A stretch of DNA of 64,000 nucleotides from positions 1 to 64,000 of the forward strand of contig JBBDJB010000025.1 in assembly GCA_040880125.1 (NCBI GenBank). Reading direction: 5' to 3'. Every line of letters begins with the position of its first letter. The stretch's first letter is position 1. The notes beneath the pieces are model-generated. The model did not search any database, was not told the origin of the DNA, and was given only the letters and a program-made list of their open reading frames with translations. This document shows positions 35,683-43,963 of this stretch, piece by piece. The translations under genes and the position numbers were made by a program. Source of the DNA: JBBDJB01 sp040880125 (GTDB taxonomy: Bacteria > Planctomycetota > Planctomycetia > Pirellulales > JBBDJB01).

Positions 35683-37107
35683 TCAAGACGGATGCCCGGG
35701 AACGAGCCTCCTGGAGACGCCACGGCCGGGCTGACGGGCCATGGAGCCCGCATTCCACGATGGCCGCTCCTCGAGCGCCAGCACGTGCGCGTGCGCCCGC
35801 CAACTGGCCGCCAAGCCGAAGGTCGAGAGAAACATGAAGCCGAAGTCCCGGGCGAGCCATACGGTGAGCATGAGGCACATCTGCGCCACCAGCACGCCGC
35901 ACGTGCTGGCCGCGAACAGCGAATACGGTGCCGTAACCCGCCCCGCCTGTTTGGCCAGGTAATAAATCGTGCAGGCACCGAGAAGCAAAAACAGCAGTAC
36001 GCCCAGGTATCCTGAGCTGAGGATCATGTAAATGTAGTGATTGTCAATCGAGGCGAACCGCGGTTCGAGGTGGTCCTCCACGTACTCCATGTGCGGCGAG
36101 CCATCGATCGGACCCAGCTTGCCGAAACCGAGCAGTCCCGCCTCGGCAATGGCCCGCTCGTACACCAGGAATTGCAGCCAGCGGTGGTCGGTGCCGGTGT
36201 AGGGATACGGCTCGCCATCAATGAAGAACACCTCGTAGTCTTTCTCGCCCGACCAGGTGGTTAACACTTCATAAGCCAGATGTCGCCCGGCAAGCACCGC
36301 GATACAGGCCAGCAGACCCACCGCGAACAGTTGGACTCGCCACTTCGGCCAAGACAGAAAGACCGTAACGTAGGCGGCAAAGATCAACCCCAGGGCGGGG
36401 CCTCTGGACATCGTGCACAGGATCGCAGCGGCGTTTGCACATGGCACCAGCAGCCACCACTTCGGCCCGTCCCCCTGATAGGCCCTGCGCGCAGCCTCCA
36501 GCGTCCAGGGGGCGAGTAGCAACAACACCATTCCAAAATAGATTGGGTGCGTAAAAGGCCCCTCGGCTCTTTTGAAACCCAGTCGCAGCGTGTGGGGCTG
36601 TTCGAAGGGGCTACTGTGGTTGGTTACATAGCTGATCGGGTTGACCTTGGCGACCGCCTCGAATCCAGCCCACACCGCCAGGAGCAGGCACGCATAGGCC
36701 ACAAGCGGCGTAATCCGCCGAATATCCTCGTACGACTGAAACAGCAGCCGCCCTAGTACATACGGCATCAGCCACTCCTGCACCGGCCGGACCAGGAGCG
36801 AAATCTTCAAGCCCGCGGCGGAAACCTCGGAAACCAATACCACCAAGGCCAATCCGCCCATCAAGATGTCCGCCAGGACGAAGCGGCGAGGCAGTCGCGT
36901 AGTCGGATGAAGCGCGACGCACGCAAATAGTGCGATGCAGATGCTGGTCTGCATGTCGAGTCGGATTGGACCGTAGTTGCGGAACAGCCAATAGGGAACA
37001 ATCAATGCCATGATCCAGCCCACCGACACAGCCGCGCGCACGCCTTGCGCCAGGGTCACCCGGACCAGGAAAACGCAAATGGCCAGTATCAGCACGTAAA
37101 ACATCAA
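35683..37107 (-). CDS. O-antigen polymerase/ligase-family membrane protein (Wzy-like)
   Basis: 474 residues with about ten to twelve hydrophobic segments from the N-terminus (FYVLILAICVFLVRVTLA) onward. GFKRAEGPFTHPIYFGMVLLLLAP and the large periplasmic loop around residues 290-350 fit the Wzy_C/O-antigen ligase superfamily. It should polymerise lipid-linked repeat units at the outer face of the inner membrane. It is the first gene of the minus-strand exopolysaccharide operon, 119 bases before the chain-length gene. The C-terminal ~30 residues are soluble and variable. Confidence 0.85.
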   Translation of the reverse strand: MMFYVLILAICVFLVRVTLAQGVRAAVSVGWIMALIVPYWLFRNYGPIRLDMQTSICIALFACVALHPTTRLPRRFVLADILMGGLALVVLVSEVSAAGLKISLLVRPVQEWLMPYVLGRLLFQSYEDIRRITPLVAYACLLLAVWAGFEAVAKVNPISYVTNHSSPFEQPHTLRLGFKRAEGPFTHPIYFGMVLLLLAPWTLEAARRAYQGDGPKWWLLVPCANAAAILCTMSRGPALGLIFAAYVTVFLSWPKWRVQLFAVGLLACIAVLAGRHLAYEVLTTWSGEKDYEVFFIDGEPYPYTGTDHRWLQFLVYERAIAEAGLLGFGKLGPIDGSPHMEYVEDHLEPRFASIDNHYIYMILSSGYLGVLLFLLLGACTIYYLAKQAGRVTAPYSLFAASTCGVLVAQMCLMLTVWLARDFGFMFLSTFGLAASWRAHAHVLALEERPSWNAGSMARQPGRGVSRRLVPGHPS

Positions 37108-37904
37108 GAGAACCTGTCAGAAGGATCGCAATGCGGCACAATCCCTGTTCATGGTAATAACTATTGGAAGTACCGCAATTCGCCTAACTGGTGACGACGC
37201 CCGTTTTTCGCGACTTCGCTCGGTAGATAATACGGCCTGTATCATTTTGATAATTGTGATGGTGATTCGTCATGTGCCGACCGCGCCGGTCAAGTTGACT
37301 CGCGTCCCAGTCGGCCTCGCAAGCGGAGTTGTCTTTCAACCGGCCTCTTTCGGCTCACCAGAGCAAACCCGCTGAGCGACCGCGATGTCCGGCAGGTGCA
37401 GCGCACTGACGCGATCGTGCATCTCACACAAGTGCCCGGCGGCACGCCTGGCGAGTGCCCCGGATGCCCTGGCGCTCACCCACGGCCGGCGAATAGCTTT
37501 AACAATTCTAGGACATCCTTGACGGGCCGAGCCTGTCGCCTCGTCGCTGCCAACTCCTTGAAATACGCATCCGGCAACCTTTCGCGCGGGACGGTCTACC
37601 ATGACGGCCCCGAACGGAACTGCTCGCGCCGTGGCAGCTTTCTAAGTGCGATCCGATAATCCGGACAGCCCGCAAGGTTTAACGCACGAGCGGGAAAAAG
37701 CCGGTTTTGCCGGGCCATTTTCGCCGACTCCAACCCGAGCCAACGTATCGAACTTGCCGATAACAATGGCTAGCAGTCGGTACAGGGCGACCATGGTTCG
37801 CATTGCCATCACTGCGCCCCACCCCCACCGTCCCCGCCACGCCTTCCACACCTGGCCTGTGGGCGATTCACACCGCGGCCCATACGAACCCTCAAGGCAG
37901 CTCC
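37108..37904. other. Divergent intergenic region upstream of wzy-like and tolC-like genes
   Basis: No gene seen in about 800 bases. The part at 37140-37270 is AT-rich and holds TAGATAAT (37224-37231) and TCATTTTGATAAT (37242-37254), placed as expected for control of the minus-strand exopolysaccharide operon. The rest is GC-rich without recognised structure. Confidence 0.5.
37242..37254. promoter_or_regulatory. TCATTTTGATAAT motif upstream of the wzy-like gene
   Basis: Identical over 13 bases to 28304-28316. It lies 135-147 bases before the Wzy-like ATG. Candidate binding site or promoter element; no consensus -35/-10 pair accompanies it. Confidence 0.35.
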
Positions 37905-39659
37905 ATGGATGGACCAACTCGCTACTGGGCCCTGGCAATAGCGCTGGTGGTCCTGACGGGCTGCTACCACCACCCTGCGCATGACGTGGTATTCGACGCC
38001 GCCAGCTTTGCGCCGCCTCCGGTGACCTGTTGCGAGACCTACACCTCCGGTGTATTTGCCGATCCGGCCGCCATGGCGCCGCCGGTCATTACGGCCGCGG
38101 TCGACGAAATTCCGCGGCGCGAGCAGGTGCCGCTCTCGCTGACAGAAGCCAGGCGAATCGCCCTGGAAAACAACAAGAACATCGCCGTCGTCGGATTTCT
38201 CCCCGGCGAAGCCGAGGCAATCATCGCCGCGGAAATCGGCGTGTTCGACACCATCGGCGGCTTCGAAGCCGAGGCGGGCAAGCTCGACGAGCAGGTGGTC
38301 AGCCTCATCGAGTCGGTTGGTTCCCTCTCGCCCACGCAGCAGACCGACTTCTTCTCGCCGCTGGACATGAACAATATTTACGTTCAACAGCCCCTGCGGA
38401 CCGGCGGTATTGTCGAAGTAGGGCTCGGCACGGACTACCAGTTCCTCGATCCGGCCGGTTCGTTCGTTTTCGTCAACCCGGCTTGGCGCTCTGCGCTGAA
38501 CTTGAGCATCACGCAGCCTATCTTCCAGGATGCCGGGCGCGCGGTTGTCGAAGCCCCCATCCGGATCGCGCAGGCCAATCACCAGCAGGCCGTGCACGAC
38601 TTCCAGACGGTTGTGCGGACGGTGCTTCGCGAAACGGAAGAGGCCTACTGGACCGTCTATCTGGCGAAGCGAGAACTGGACATACAGAATGATGCGTTCT
38701 ACCAGGCGGCCGACACCTTCGAGCGGGAAGAAGAATTGCTGAATCTCGGCGAAGGCGCGCTTCCGGACCTGGCCGAAGCAGAAACCCAATTCGAGGCGTT
38801 CCGCATCGCCCGCGCCCAGGCGCAGTTTGGCTACGATGCGGCGCAGCGAAACCTGACTCGGCTGCTCGGCTTCCCGGTCGATTACAGCCGCGAGGTCGTA
38901 CCGGAAACAGCACCAGAAGTTGAGCCGGTGAATCTGGATTGGTCGATGGCGGTCGTCGCGGTCCAACAGCGGCCGGAGATTCTCGCCCAGCAGGCAACCA
39001 TCCGGGCCGCGCAGACGAACCTCTTTCTCCAGGAAAATGGGCTGGCGCCGGATATCGACGTTGGCTTCGACTATGCCATCACCGGTCTGGCCGACCGGTT
39101 TGACGACTCGATGGATGTCGTGGGCGACAATGACTTCAACAACTGGACGCTCGGCCTGAGCTGGCAACGTCCGTTCGGCCGGTTGGTCGCCAACGCGGCA
39201 GTGCGCCAGGCACGCCTGGCCTTGAGCCGCGAGATGGCGGCCCTGGATGAGATCGAGCTGGAGGTGATGCACGAGTTGCACCAGGCGTACCAGCGACTGG
39301 TCACCGCGCAGCGGGTGCTGGAAATGCACGCCCGGCGCCGCGCCGCGGCCGCGCAGCAGTTGGAGGCCCGGCGTGAGCTGTACCTGCAGCGCCGTGCCAC
39401 GCTCGACCTGCAGCTCGAAGCCGAACAGATTTACGCCATCGCCCGGCTGGCCGAGAGCGCCGCTTTGACGGAGTACCAACAGGCACTGGTCGAGTGGCGA
39501 TTCGCCAGCGGAACGATGTTCAACAGCGGCGTTGTCATCGAAGAAGCGGTCCCCACCCCCGAGTCGGACGAAGCCGCGCCGGAGGAAGCTGTGGATCCCG
39601 CAGCGAACGACGCACAAGCCCCCATGCCGCCGCAAATTCAGCGCGTGCCGATGCCGTAA
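37905..39659 (+). CDS. TolC-family outer-membrane efflux lipoprotein
   Basis: 584 residues. The ATG at 37905 gives a short lipoprotein signal, YWALAIALVVLTGC, and is preferred to the open frame from 37803, which would bury it. The mature part has two OEP repeats: LTEARRIALENNKNIAVVGF with long helices to about residue 330, then AVVAVQQRPEILAQQATIRAAQ and the C-terminal coiled coil rich in Arg, Gln and Ala. The tail is Pro/Glu-rich. It forms a trimeric outer-membrane channel. No membrane-fusion protein or pump lies next to it, so the partner is elsewhere or it serves exopolysaccharide or natural-product export. Convergent with rmlD. Confidence 0.9.
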   Translation: MDGPTRYWALAIALVVLTGCYHHPAHDVVFDAASFAPPPVTCCETYTSGVFADPAAMAPPVITAAVDEIPRREQVPLSLTEARRIALENNKNIAVVGFLPGEAEAIIAAEIGVFDTIGGFEAEAGKLDEQVVSLIESVGSLSPTQQTDFFSPLDMNNIYVQQPLRTGGIVEVGLGTDYQFLDPAGSFVFVNPAWRSALNLSITQPIFQDAGRAVVEAPIRIAQANHQQAVHDFQTVVRTVLRETEEAYWTVYLAKRELDIQNDAFYQAADTFEREEELLNLGEGALPDLAEAETQFEAFRIARAQAQFGYDAAQRNLTRLLGFPVDYSREVVPETAPEVEPVNLDWSMAVVAVQQRPEILAQQATIRAAQTNLFLQENGLAPDIDVGFDYAITGLADRFDDSMDVVGDNDFNNWTLGLSWQRPFGRLVANAAVRQARLALSREMAALDEIELEVMHELHQAYQRLVTAQRVLEMHARRRAAAAQQLEARRELYLQRRATLDLQLEAEQIYAIARLAESAALTEYQQALVEWRFASGTMFNSGVVIEEAVPTPESDEAAPEEAVDPAANDAQAPMPPQIQRVPMP

Positions 39660-39684
39660 GCGTGATTGGAACTCCGAGCGGCTG

Positions 39685-40560
39685 CTACGCCGGCTGGCGC
39701 TTCCGCTGGAGAAAATAAGCGGCCAGCCCCTCTTGCCAGTCCGGCAGCCTTGGACCGTCGAGGGCGTGATATTTCGTCGTATCCAGCACGCTGTATGCGG
39801 GACGCGGCGCCACCGCGCCGAACTGTGCGCTCGTAATCGGCCGCACATCGACTTCCAACCCCGCACGGCGAAAGATCGCTTGTGCGAACTCGTACCAGCT
39901 CGTCGCGCCCGAATTCACCACGTGGTACGTGCCGTAGGCGTGCGTCTCAATCAGAAACAATATCGCGGCGGCCACGTGCGGCACATAGCTGGGCGTGCAA
40001 TGCTGGTCGGCGACAACGGATAGCTCCCGTCGCTCGCTTCCCAGTCGGAGCATCGTCTGCACGAAGTTCCGCACCTGCTGCCCCGGCGCCGGATGCGCGT
40101 AAAGGCCGCACGTGCGAACCACGTAGTGCCGCTCCCACCTGGCGGCATGACGCTCCGCCGCAAGTTTTGATCGCGCATACACGCCCTGGGGAGCCGGCGT
40201 GTCCGATTCGCGCCAGGGTGTCCGCCGCACGGGATCGCCCTGGCCGAACACATAGTCGGTGCTGAGCTGCACCAGCGGGCAGTCCAGTTCACGGCACACC
40301 TCGACCATCCGCTCTACCGCGGTGGCGTTGATCGCGTCGCACAGTTCCGGTTGGCTCTCGGCGCCGTCGACGTCGGTAAACGCCGCCGCATTGATGACGG
40401 CGGCCGGCGAGGTCTCTCGCAGCAATCGAACGAATGCATCGCTGGTGATATCCGCATCCGGACGGTCCGCGGAAATGGCCCGTTCGCCCAGGCGCCGACA
40501 AAACTCCGCTCCAAGCTGTCCGGCAGCGCCGGTTACGACGATCCTGGTCATTGGATTCAC
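39685..40560 (-). CDS. rmlD: dTDP-4-dehydrorhamnose reductase
   Basis: 291 residues (an inner ATG at 40551 removes three). The N-terminal Rossmann motif is VVTGAAGQLGAEF; LVQLSTDYVFGQG and VYARSKLAAE supply the SDR catalytic Thr and YxxxK; SGATSWYEFAQAIF is typical of RmlD. It reduces dTDP-4-keto-L-rhamnose with NAD(P)H in the last step of dTDP-L-rhamnose synthesis. It lies 143 bases downstream of rmlA on the same strand. Together with the rmlBC fusion and rmlA the pathway is complete here. Confidence 0.94.
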   Translation of the reverse strand: MNPMTRIVVTGAAGQLGAEFCRRLGERAISADRPDADITSDAFVRLLRETSPAAVINAAAFTDVDGAESQPELCDAINATAVERMVEVCRELDCPLVQLSTDYVFGQGDPVRRTPWRESDTPAPQGVYARSKLAAERHAARWERHYVVRTCGLYAHPAPGQQVRNFVQTMLRLGSERRELSVVADQHCTPSYVPHVAAAILFLIETHAYGTYHVVNSGATSWYEFAQAIFRRAGLEVDVRPITSAQFGAVAPRPAYSVLDTTKYHALDGPRLPDWQEGLAAYFLQRKRQPA

Positions 40561-40602
40561 CGGTCGAGAAAGGCGCCGCTGAGACAGCGGCTGCCGCGGC
40601 CT

Positions 40603-40622
40603 CTAGCAGCGTGTTGAAAAAC
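40603..40622 (-). repeat. 20-base dispersed repeat GTTTTTCAACACGCTGCTAG
   Basis: On the minus strand this matches bases 36-55 (plus) with one mismatch. It lies in the gap between rmlA and rmlD. Likely one member of a dispersed intergenic repeat family. Confidence 0.6.
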
Positions 40623-40703
40623 TGGGACAGCCACGTCGCAAATGAAAATACTCCGAAGTCTCGCTTTCCACTCTCGGAGCCAGTCCGATTGTGAAGCGAG
40701 CAG

Positions 40704-41612
40704 TCAACTGTCCAGCGCGTGGTAGTGCTCGACCAGGTCGAGCAGGTACTGGCTGTACTCGTTCTTCATGCTTTGGGCGAACCGCACGACGTCCTCCGCC
40801 TGGATGTAACCTTTACGTAGAGCGATCTCTTCGAGGCAGGCCACTTTGAGACCCTGCCGCTGCTCGATTACTTCCACGAAATTCGCCGCTTGCAGCATCG
40901 TCGTGTGCGTGCCGGTATCCAGCCAGGCAAATCCGCGGCTGAGCCTCTCGACGTGAAGCTGGCCCTGCTCGAGGTAGCGACGGTTCACGTCGGTGATTTC
41001 CAGTTCGCCGCGCGCCGACGGGCGCAGGTCGCGAGCGATGTCCAATACCTGGTTGTCGTAAAAGTACAGGCCCGGCACGGCGAAGTGCGACAGTGGCTTT
41101 TGCGGCTTCTCCACAAGCGAAATCGCGCGGCCGCTCGCGTCGAATTCGACGACGCCGTACCGCTCCGGGTCCTTCACCGCGTAGGCAAAGATCGTCGCTC
41201 CCATTTCCAGTTGCGCCGCCTTGCTGAGGATGGCCTGCAAGCCCTGCCCGTAGAAAATGTTGTCTCCCAGCACCAAGGCCACGCGCTCCTTCCCGACAAA
41301 GTCGGCCCCGATGATGAACGCCTGGGCCAGCCCCTCCGGCCGCGGCTGGACGGCGTAGCGGATGGAAATCCCCAACCGCGAGCCATCGCCCAGCAGGCGC
41401 TCGAAATGACCCACGTCGTCGGGCGTCGAGATCAGCAGAATGTCGCGGATGCCGGCGAGCATCAGCGTCGAAAGCGGATAGTACACCAGCGGTTTGTCGT
41501 AGACCGGCAGCAGTTGCTTGCTGACCGCCAGCGTTACCGGATACATGCGCGTACCCGATCCACCTGCCAGGATGATCCCCTTGCGACATGCCGGTGCGGA
41601 AGTTTCGACCAT
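40704..41612 (-). CDS. rmlA: Glucose-1-phosphate thymidylyltransferase
   Basis: 302 residues, standard for short-type RmlA. The nucleotide-binding motif GIILAGGSGTRMYPVT is near the N-terminus, followed by SKQLLPVYDKPLVYYPLSTLM and LGDNIFYGQGL, all diagnostic. It makes dTDP-glucose from dTTP and glucose-1-phosphate, the first step of dTDP-rhamnose synthesis. It is 66 bases after the rmlBC fusion and co-directional with it. Confidence 0.95.
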   Translation of the reverse strand: MVETSAPACRKGIILAGGSGTRMYPVTLAVSKQLLPVYDKPLVYYPLSTLMLAGIRDILLISTPDDVGHFERLLGDGSRLGISIRYAVQPRPEGLAQAFIIGADFVGKERVALVLGDNIFYGQGLQAILSKAAQLEMGATIFAYAVKDPERYGVVEFDASGRAISLVEKPQKPLSHFAVPGLYFYDNQVLDIARDLRPSARGELEITDVNRRYLEQGQLHVERLSRGFAWLDTGTHTTMLQAANFVEVIEQRQGLKVACLEEIALRKGYIQAEDVVRFAQSMKNEYSQYLLDLVEHYHALDS

Positions 41613-41678
41613 GGATTCCTTGCTCGCGAGATGGAGCAGTAATGGGCGCGCAGCCGGCGCCGTAAGAACTCGTCAGGC

Positions 41679-43319
41679 TCAGCGGGAGGCCTGCTCCACT
41701 TGATCCAGTCGGTAGGGACTGCCGGGTTGATCCTCGTGCCGGATCTCGTCGACCGGACCTCGCTTCCCCTCGCCTGCATACAGACGGTTGGGCGCATTGA
41801 ACACCCAGCCCGGTTCGTCGCTGACGTTCTGATACGCGTGTACCACCCCGGGCGGGATCACCACCGCATGCGGATTGCTTTGCCCCACGTCGCAGACCAT
41901 CCGCTTGCCGTAGCTCGGAGAACTTCGCCGCGCATCCCACAAGTACAAGCGGAAATCGCCCGGCCCCACGAAGGCGAAGTAGTCGGTCTGGTCGACATGT
42001 TCGTGTGGTCCGCGGGCTACCCCCGGCTCCGTCTGGCTGACATAGGCCATGGCCGGGTGAACCTCCGCGGCGAGCTCGTCGTGGCGGAACAGCTCGGTCA
42101 ACCAACCCCGGCTGTCGCGGTGCTGCGAAAGCGGCCTCAGGAGCACGCCGGGGATCATCTCGCACGACTCCGCGGCGAACGGGCCTTCGGAAGTCGCAGC
42201 GGCGCGACCGTCGCTGGCCGCCACACTTTTCGCCTGCGCGACGCCATCGGTCGAAAACATGCTGCGCTCTAATCCCAGTCGCCGGCGGTCATATTTATCG
42301 GCGCAGACTTGCTCCACCCAGTCGCGATGATCGCGGTACCAGGCGACCGTCTGTTGCAGACCTTCGGCAAAGTCGATCTGCGGAGTCCATCCCAGCTCGC
42401 GCGCGATCTTGCCCGCGTCCACCGCGTAGCGGAAATCGTGTCCCGGCCGATCGGTGACGAACTCGATCAGCCCGTCGCAAGGACGGTGTGGCAGTTCAGG
42501 CTCTAAGCTGTCAACCGCCTGACAAACCATCCGCACAACATCAATGTTCGCCCGCTCGCAGTTCCCGCCGATATTGTAGACCTCGCCGGGCTGGCCCGCT
42601 TCCAATACCCGCACCAGCGCGCGGCAGTGATCGCTCACGTGGAGCCAGTCGCGCACGTTTTCGCCCCGTCCGTACACCGGCAGCGGCTTTCCCTCCAGCG
42701 CGTTGAGGATCGTCAGCGGAATCAACTTCTCCGGAAACTGATACGGGCCGTAGTTGTTCGAGCAATTCGTAATCAGCGTAGGCAGATGGTAGGTGTGAAA
42801 GTACGCGCGAACGAAATGATCGCTCGACGCCTTCGATGCCGAGTACGGTGAATTCGGTGAGTAGGCAGTGCTCTCCTGAAATCGTCCATCGTCGCCCAGC
42901 GAGCCGTAGACCTCGTCGGTCGAGACGTGCAAGAAGCGAAACTGTCGCTGCTCCTTGTCCGCGAGCCCTTTCCAGTACGCCAGCGACGCTTCCAGCAGTT
43001 GAAAGGTCCCGACGACGTTCGTCTGCACAAAGCTCGCGGGACTGCCGATGGAGCGGTCAACGTGCGACTCCGCCGCGAAGTTGATCACCGCGGTGCACTC
43101 GTACTGTTCGAGAAGGCGCAGCACAAGCTTGCCGTCGGCGATATCGCCCTCCACAAACACATGGCGCGGATCGTCCCGCACATCGCGTAGCGATTCGAGG
43201 CTGCCGGCGTATGTCAACCGGTCGAGATTGACCAGCCGAGCACCGGTCGCGCTCAGCGCGTGCCGCACGAAGTTACTGCCGATAAAGCCGGCGCCGCCGG
43301 TCACCAGGATCGTCTTCAT
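41679..43319 (-). CDS. Fusion: dTDP-glucose 4,6-dehydratase (RmlB) + RmlC-like 3,5-epimerase cupin
   Basis: 546 residues. Residues 1 to ~345 are RmlB: ILVTGGAGFIGSNFV, HVSTDEVYGSLG with catalytic Thr-Asp-Glu, and PYSASKASSDHFVRAY with the YxxxK. After a ~40-residue linker rich in Ser and Ala, residues ~390-540 form an RmlC-type cupin: DSRGWLTELF, ARGPHEHVDQ (the RGxH position), SPSYGKRMVC and VVIPPGVVHAYQN. The cupin is shorter than stand-alone RmlC, and the usual tyrosine in the last strand seems replaced (VFNAPNRLY), so epimerase activity is likely but not certain. A fusion would channel dTDP-4-keto-6-deoxyglucose between steps two and three. It is the first gene of a BC-A-D series. Confidence 0.9.
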   Translation of the reverse strand: MKTILVTGGAGFIGSNFVRHALSATGARLVNLDRLTYAGSLESLRDVRDDPRHVFVEGDIADGKLVLRLLEQYECTAVINFAAESHVDRSIGSPASFVQTNVVGTFQLLEASLAYWKGLADKEQRQFRFLHVSTDEVYGSLGDDGRFQESTAYSPNSPYSASKASSDHFVRAYFHTYHLPTLITNCSNNYGPYQFPEKLIPLTILNALEGKPLPVYGRGENVRDWLHVSDHCRALVRVLEAGQPGEVYNIGGNCERANIDVVRMVCQAVDSLEPELPHRPCDGLIEFVTDRPGHDFRYAVDAGKIARELGWTPQIDFAEGLQQTVAWYRDHRDWVEQVCADKYDRRRLGLERSMFSTDGVAQAKSVAASDGRAAATSEGPFAAESCEMIPGVLLRPLSQHRDSRGWLTELFRHDELAAEVHPAMAYVSQTEPGVARGPHEHVDQTDYFAFVGPGDFRLYLWDARRSSPSYGKRMVCDVGQSNPHAVVIPPGVVHAYQNVSDEPGWVFNAPNRLYAGEGKRGPVDEIRHEDQPGSPYRLDQVEQASR

Positions 43320-43963
43320 TGATGCCCCTTACCTTGCTCGTCGGGCTATTTGCAAATTCCACGGTCGCGGAAGTTCCCGCCTGTGCTACCACCATACCGC
43401 ACTGCCGGCAAAACCGCGTCGCCAGCGCACCCCGACCGTGTTCGAGTTACCGTGCTTTCGGTTGAATCACCGGCACATACCGGCCACGCAACGCTCCAAT
43501 CACAATGTAATTCGCAAGAGAATATACCTCCGGGCGGCACCTCGCCACGGCGAAAGCTTCTGGTAAGTTGCTCGCCTCCGATCACAGCCGCCGCCCGAGC
43601 CGGGGGCACCCTCAATCCGTCGGAGCCAGCAGGGAGCCCCCCTCAGGGGAGCCACCCAACAATCCCCTATTCTGCCTCATTTCCGATCGCGATCAATTCC
43701 CGTATCCCCTTTTAGATAATTGACTTGCGCAGTTTCGCCCTCCGCTGTGGCGATCTGTCGCACTTGCCGATTCGGGGGGTAGCTCACCCATAATCTGCTG
43801 GAAGTTTCATTATTCGCGTGAGTTTATGCGTTCGATCGGGAATAATGTTTCGGCGACTGGGGGTATCTGCACACCTCGTGGCAATCAGGACAATTGGCCA
43901 AGATGCGCAAGAACGGGCGCTCGCTTGGCCAGAGGCACGTTAGACGAAGGAATCGCGGGCAAA
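43320..43963. other. Divergent intergenic region between rmlBC and a sigma-54 activator
   Basis: No gene seen. It carries TAGATAAT at 43713-43720 (the same 8-mer occurs at 26820 and 37224) and an AT-rich stretch at 43785-43850. Promoters for both flanking genes should be here; none could be assigned, and no -24/-12 site was found. Confidence 0.45.

Noticed and set aside
37809..39866. 685-codon open frame on the minus strand
   Set aside because: Antisense to the clear TolC-family gene and overlapping rmlD; no domain.
43320..43963. Sigma-54 (-24/-12) promoter upstream of rmlBC or the activator
   Set aside because: TGGC and TTGC elements near 43745-43770 are not at the required spacing.
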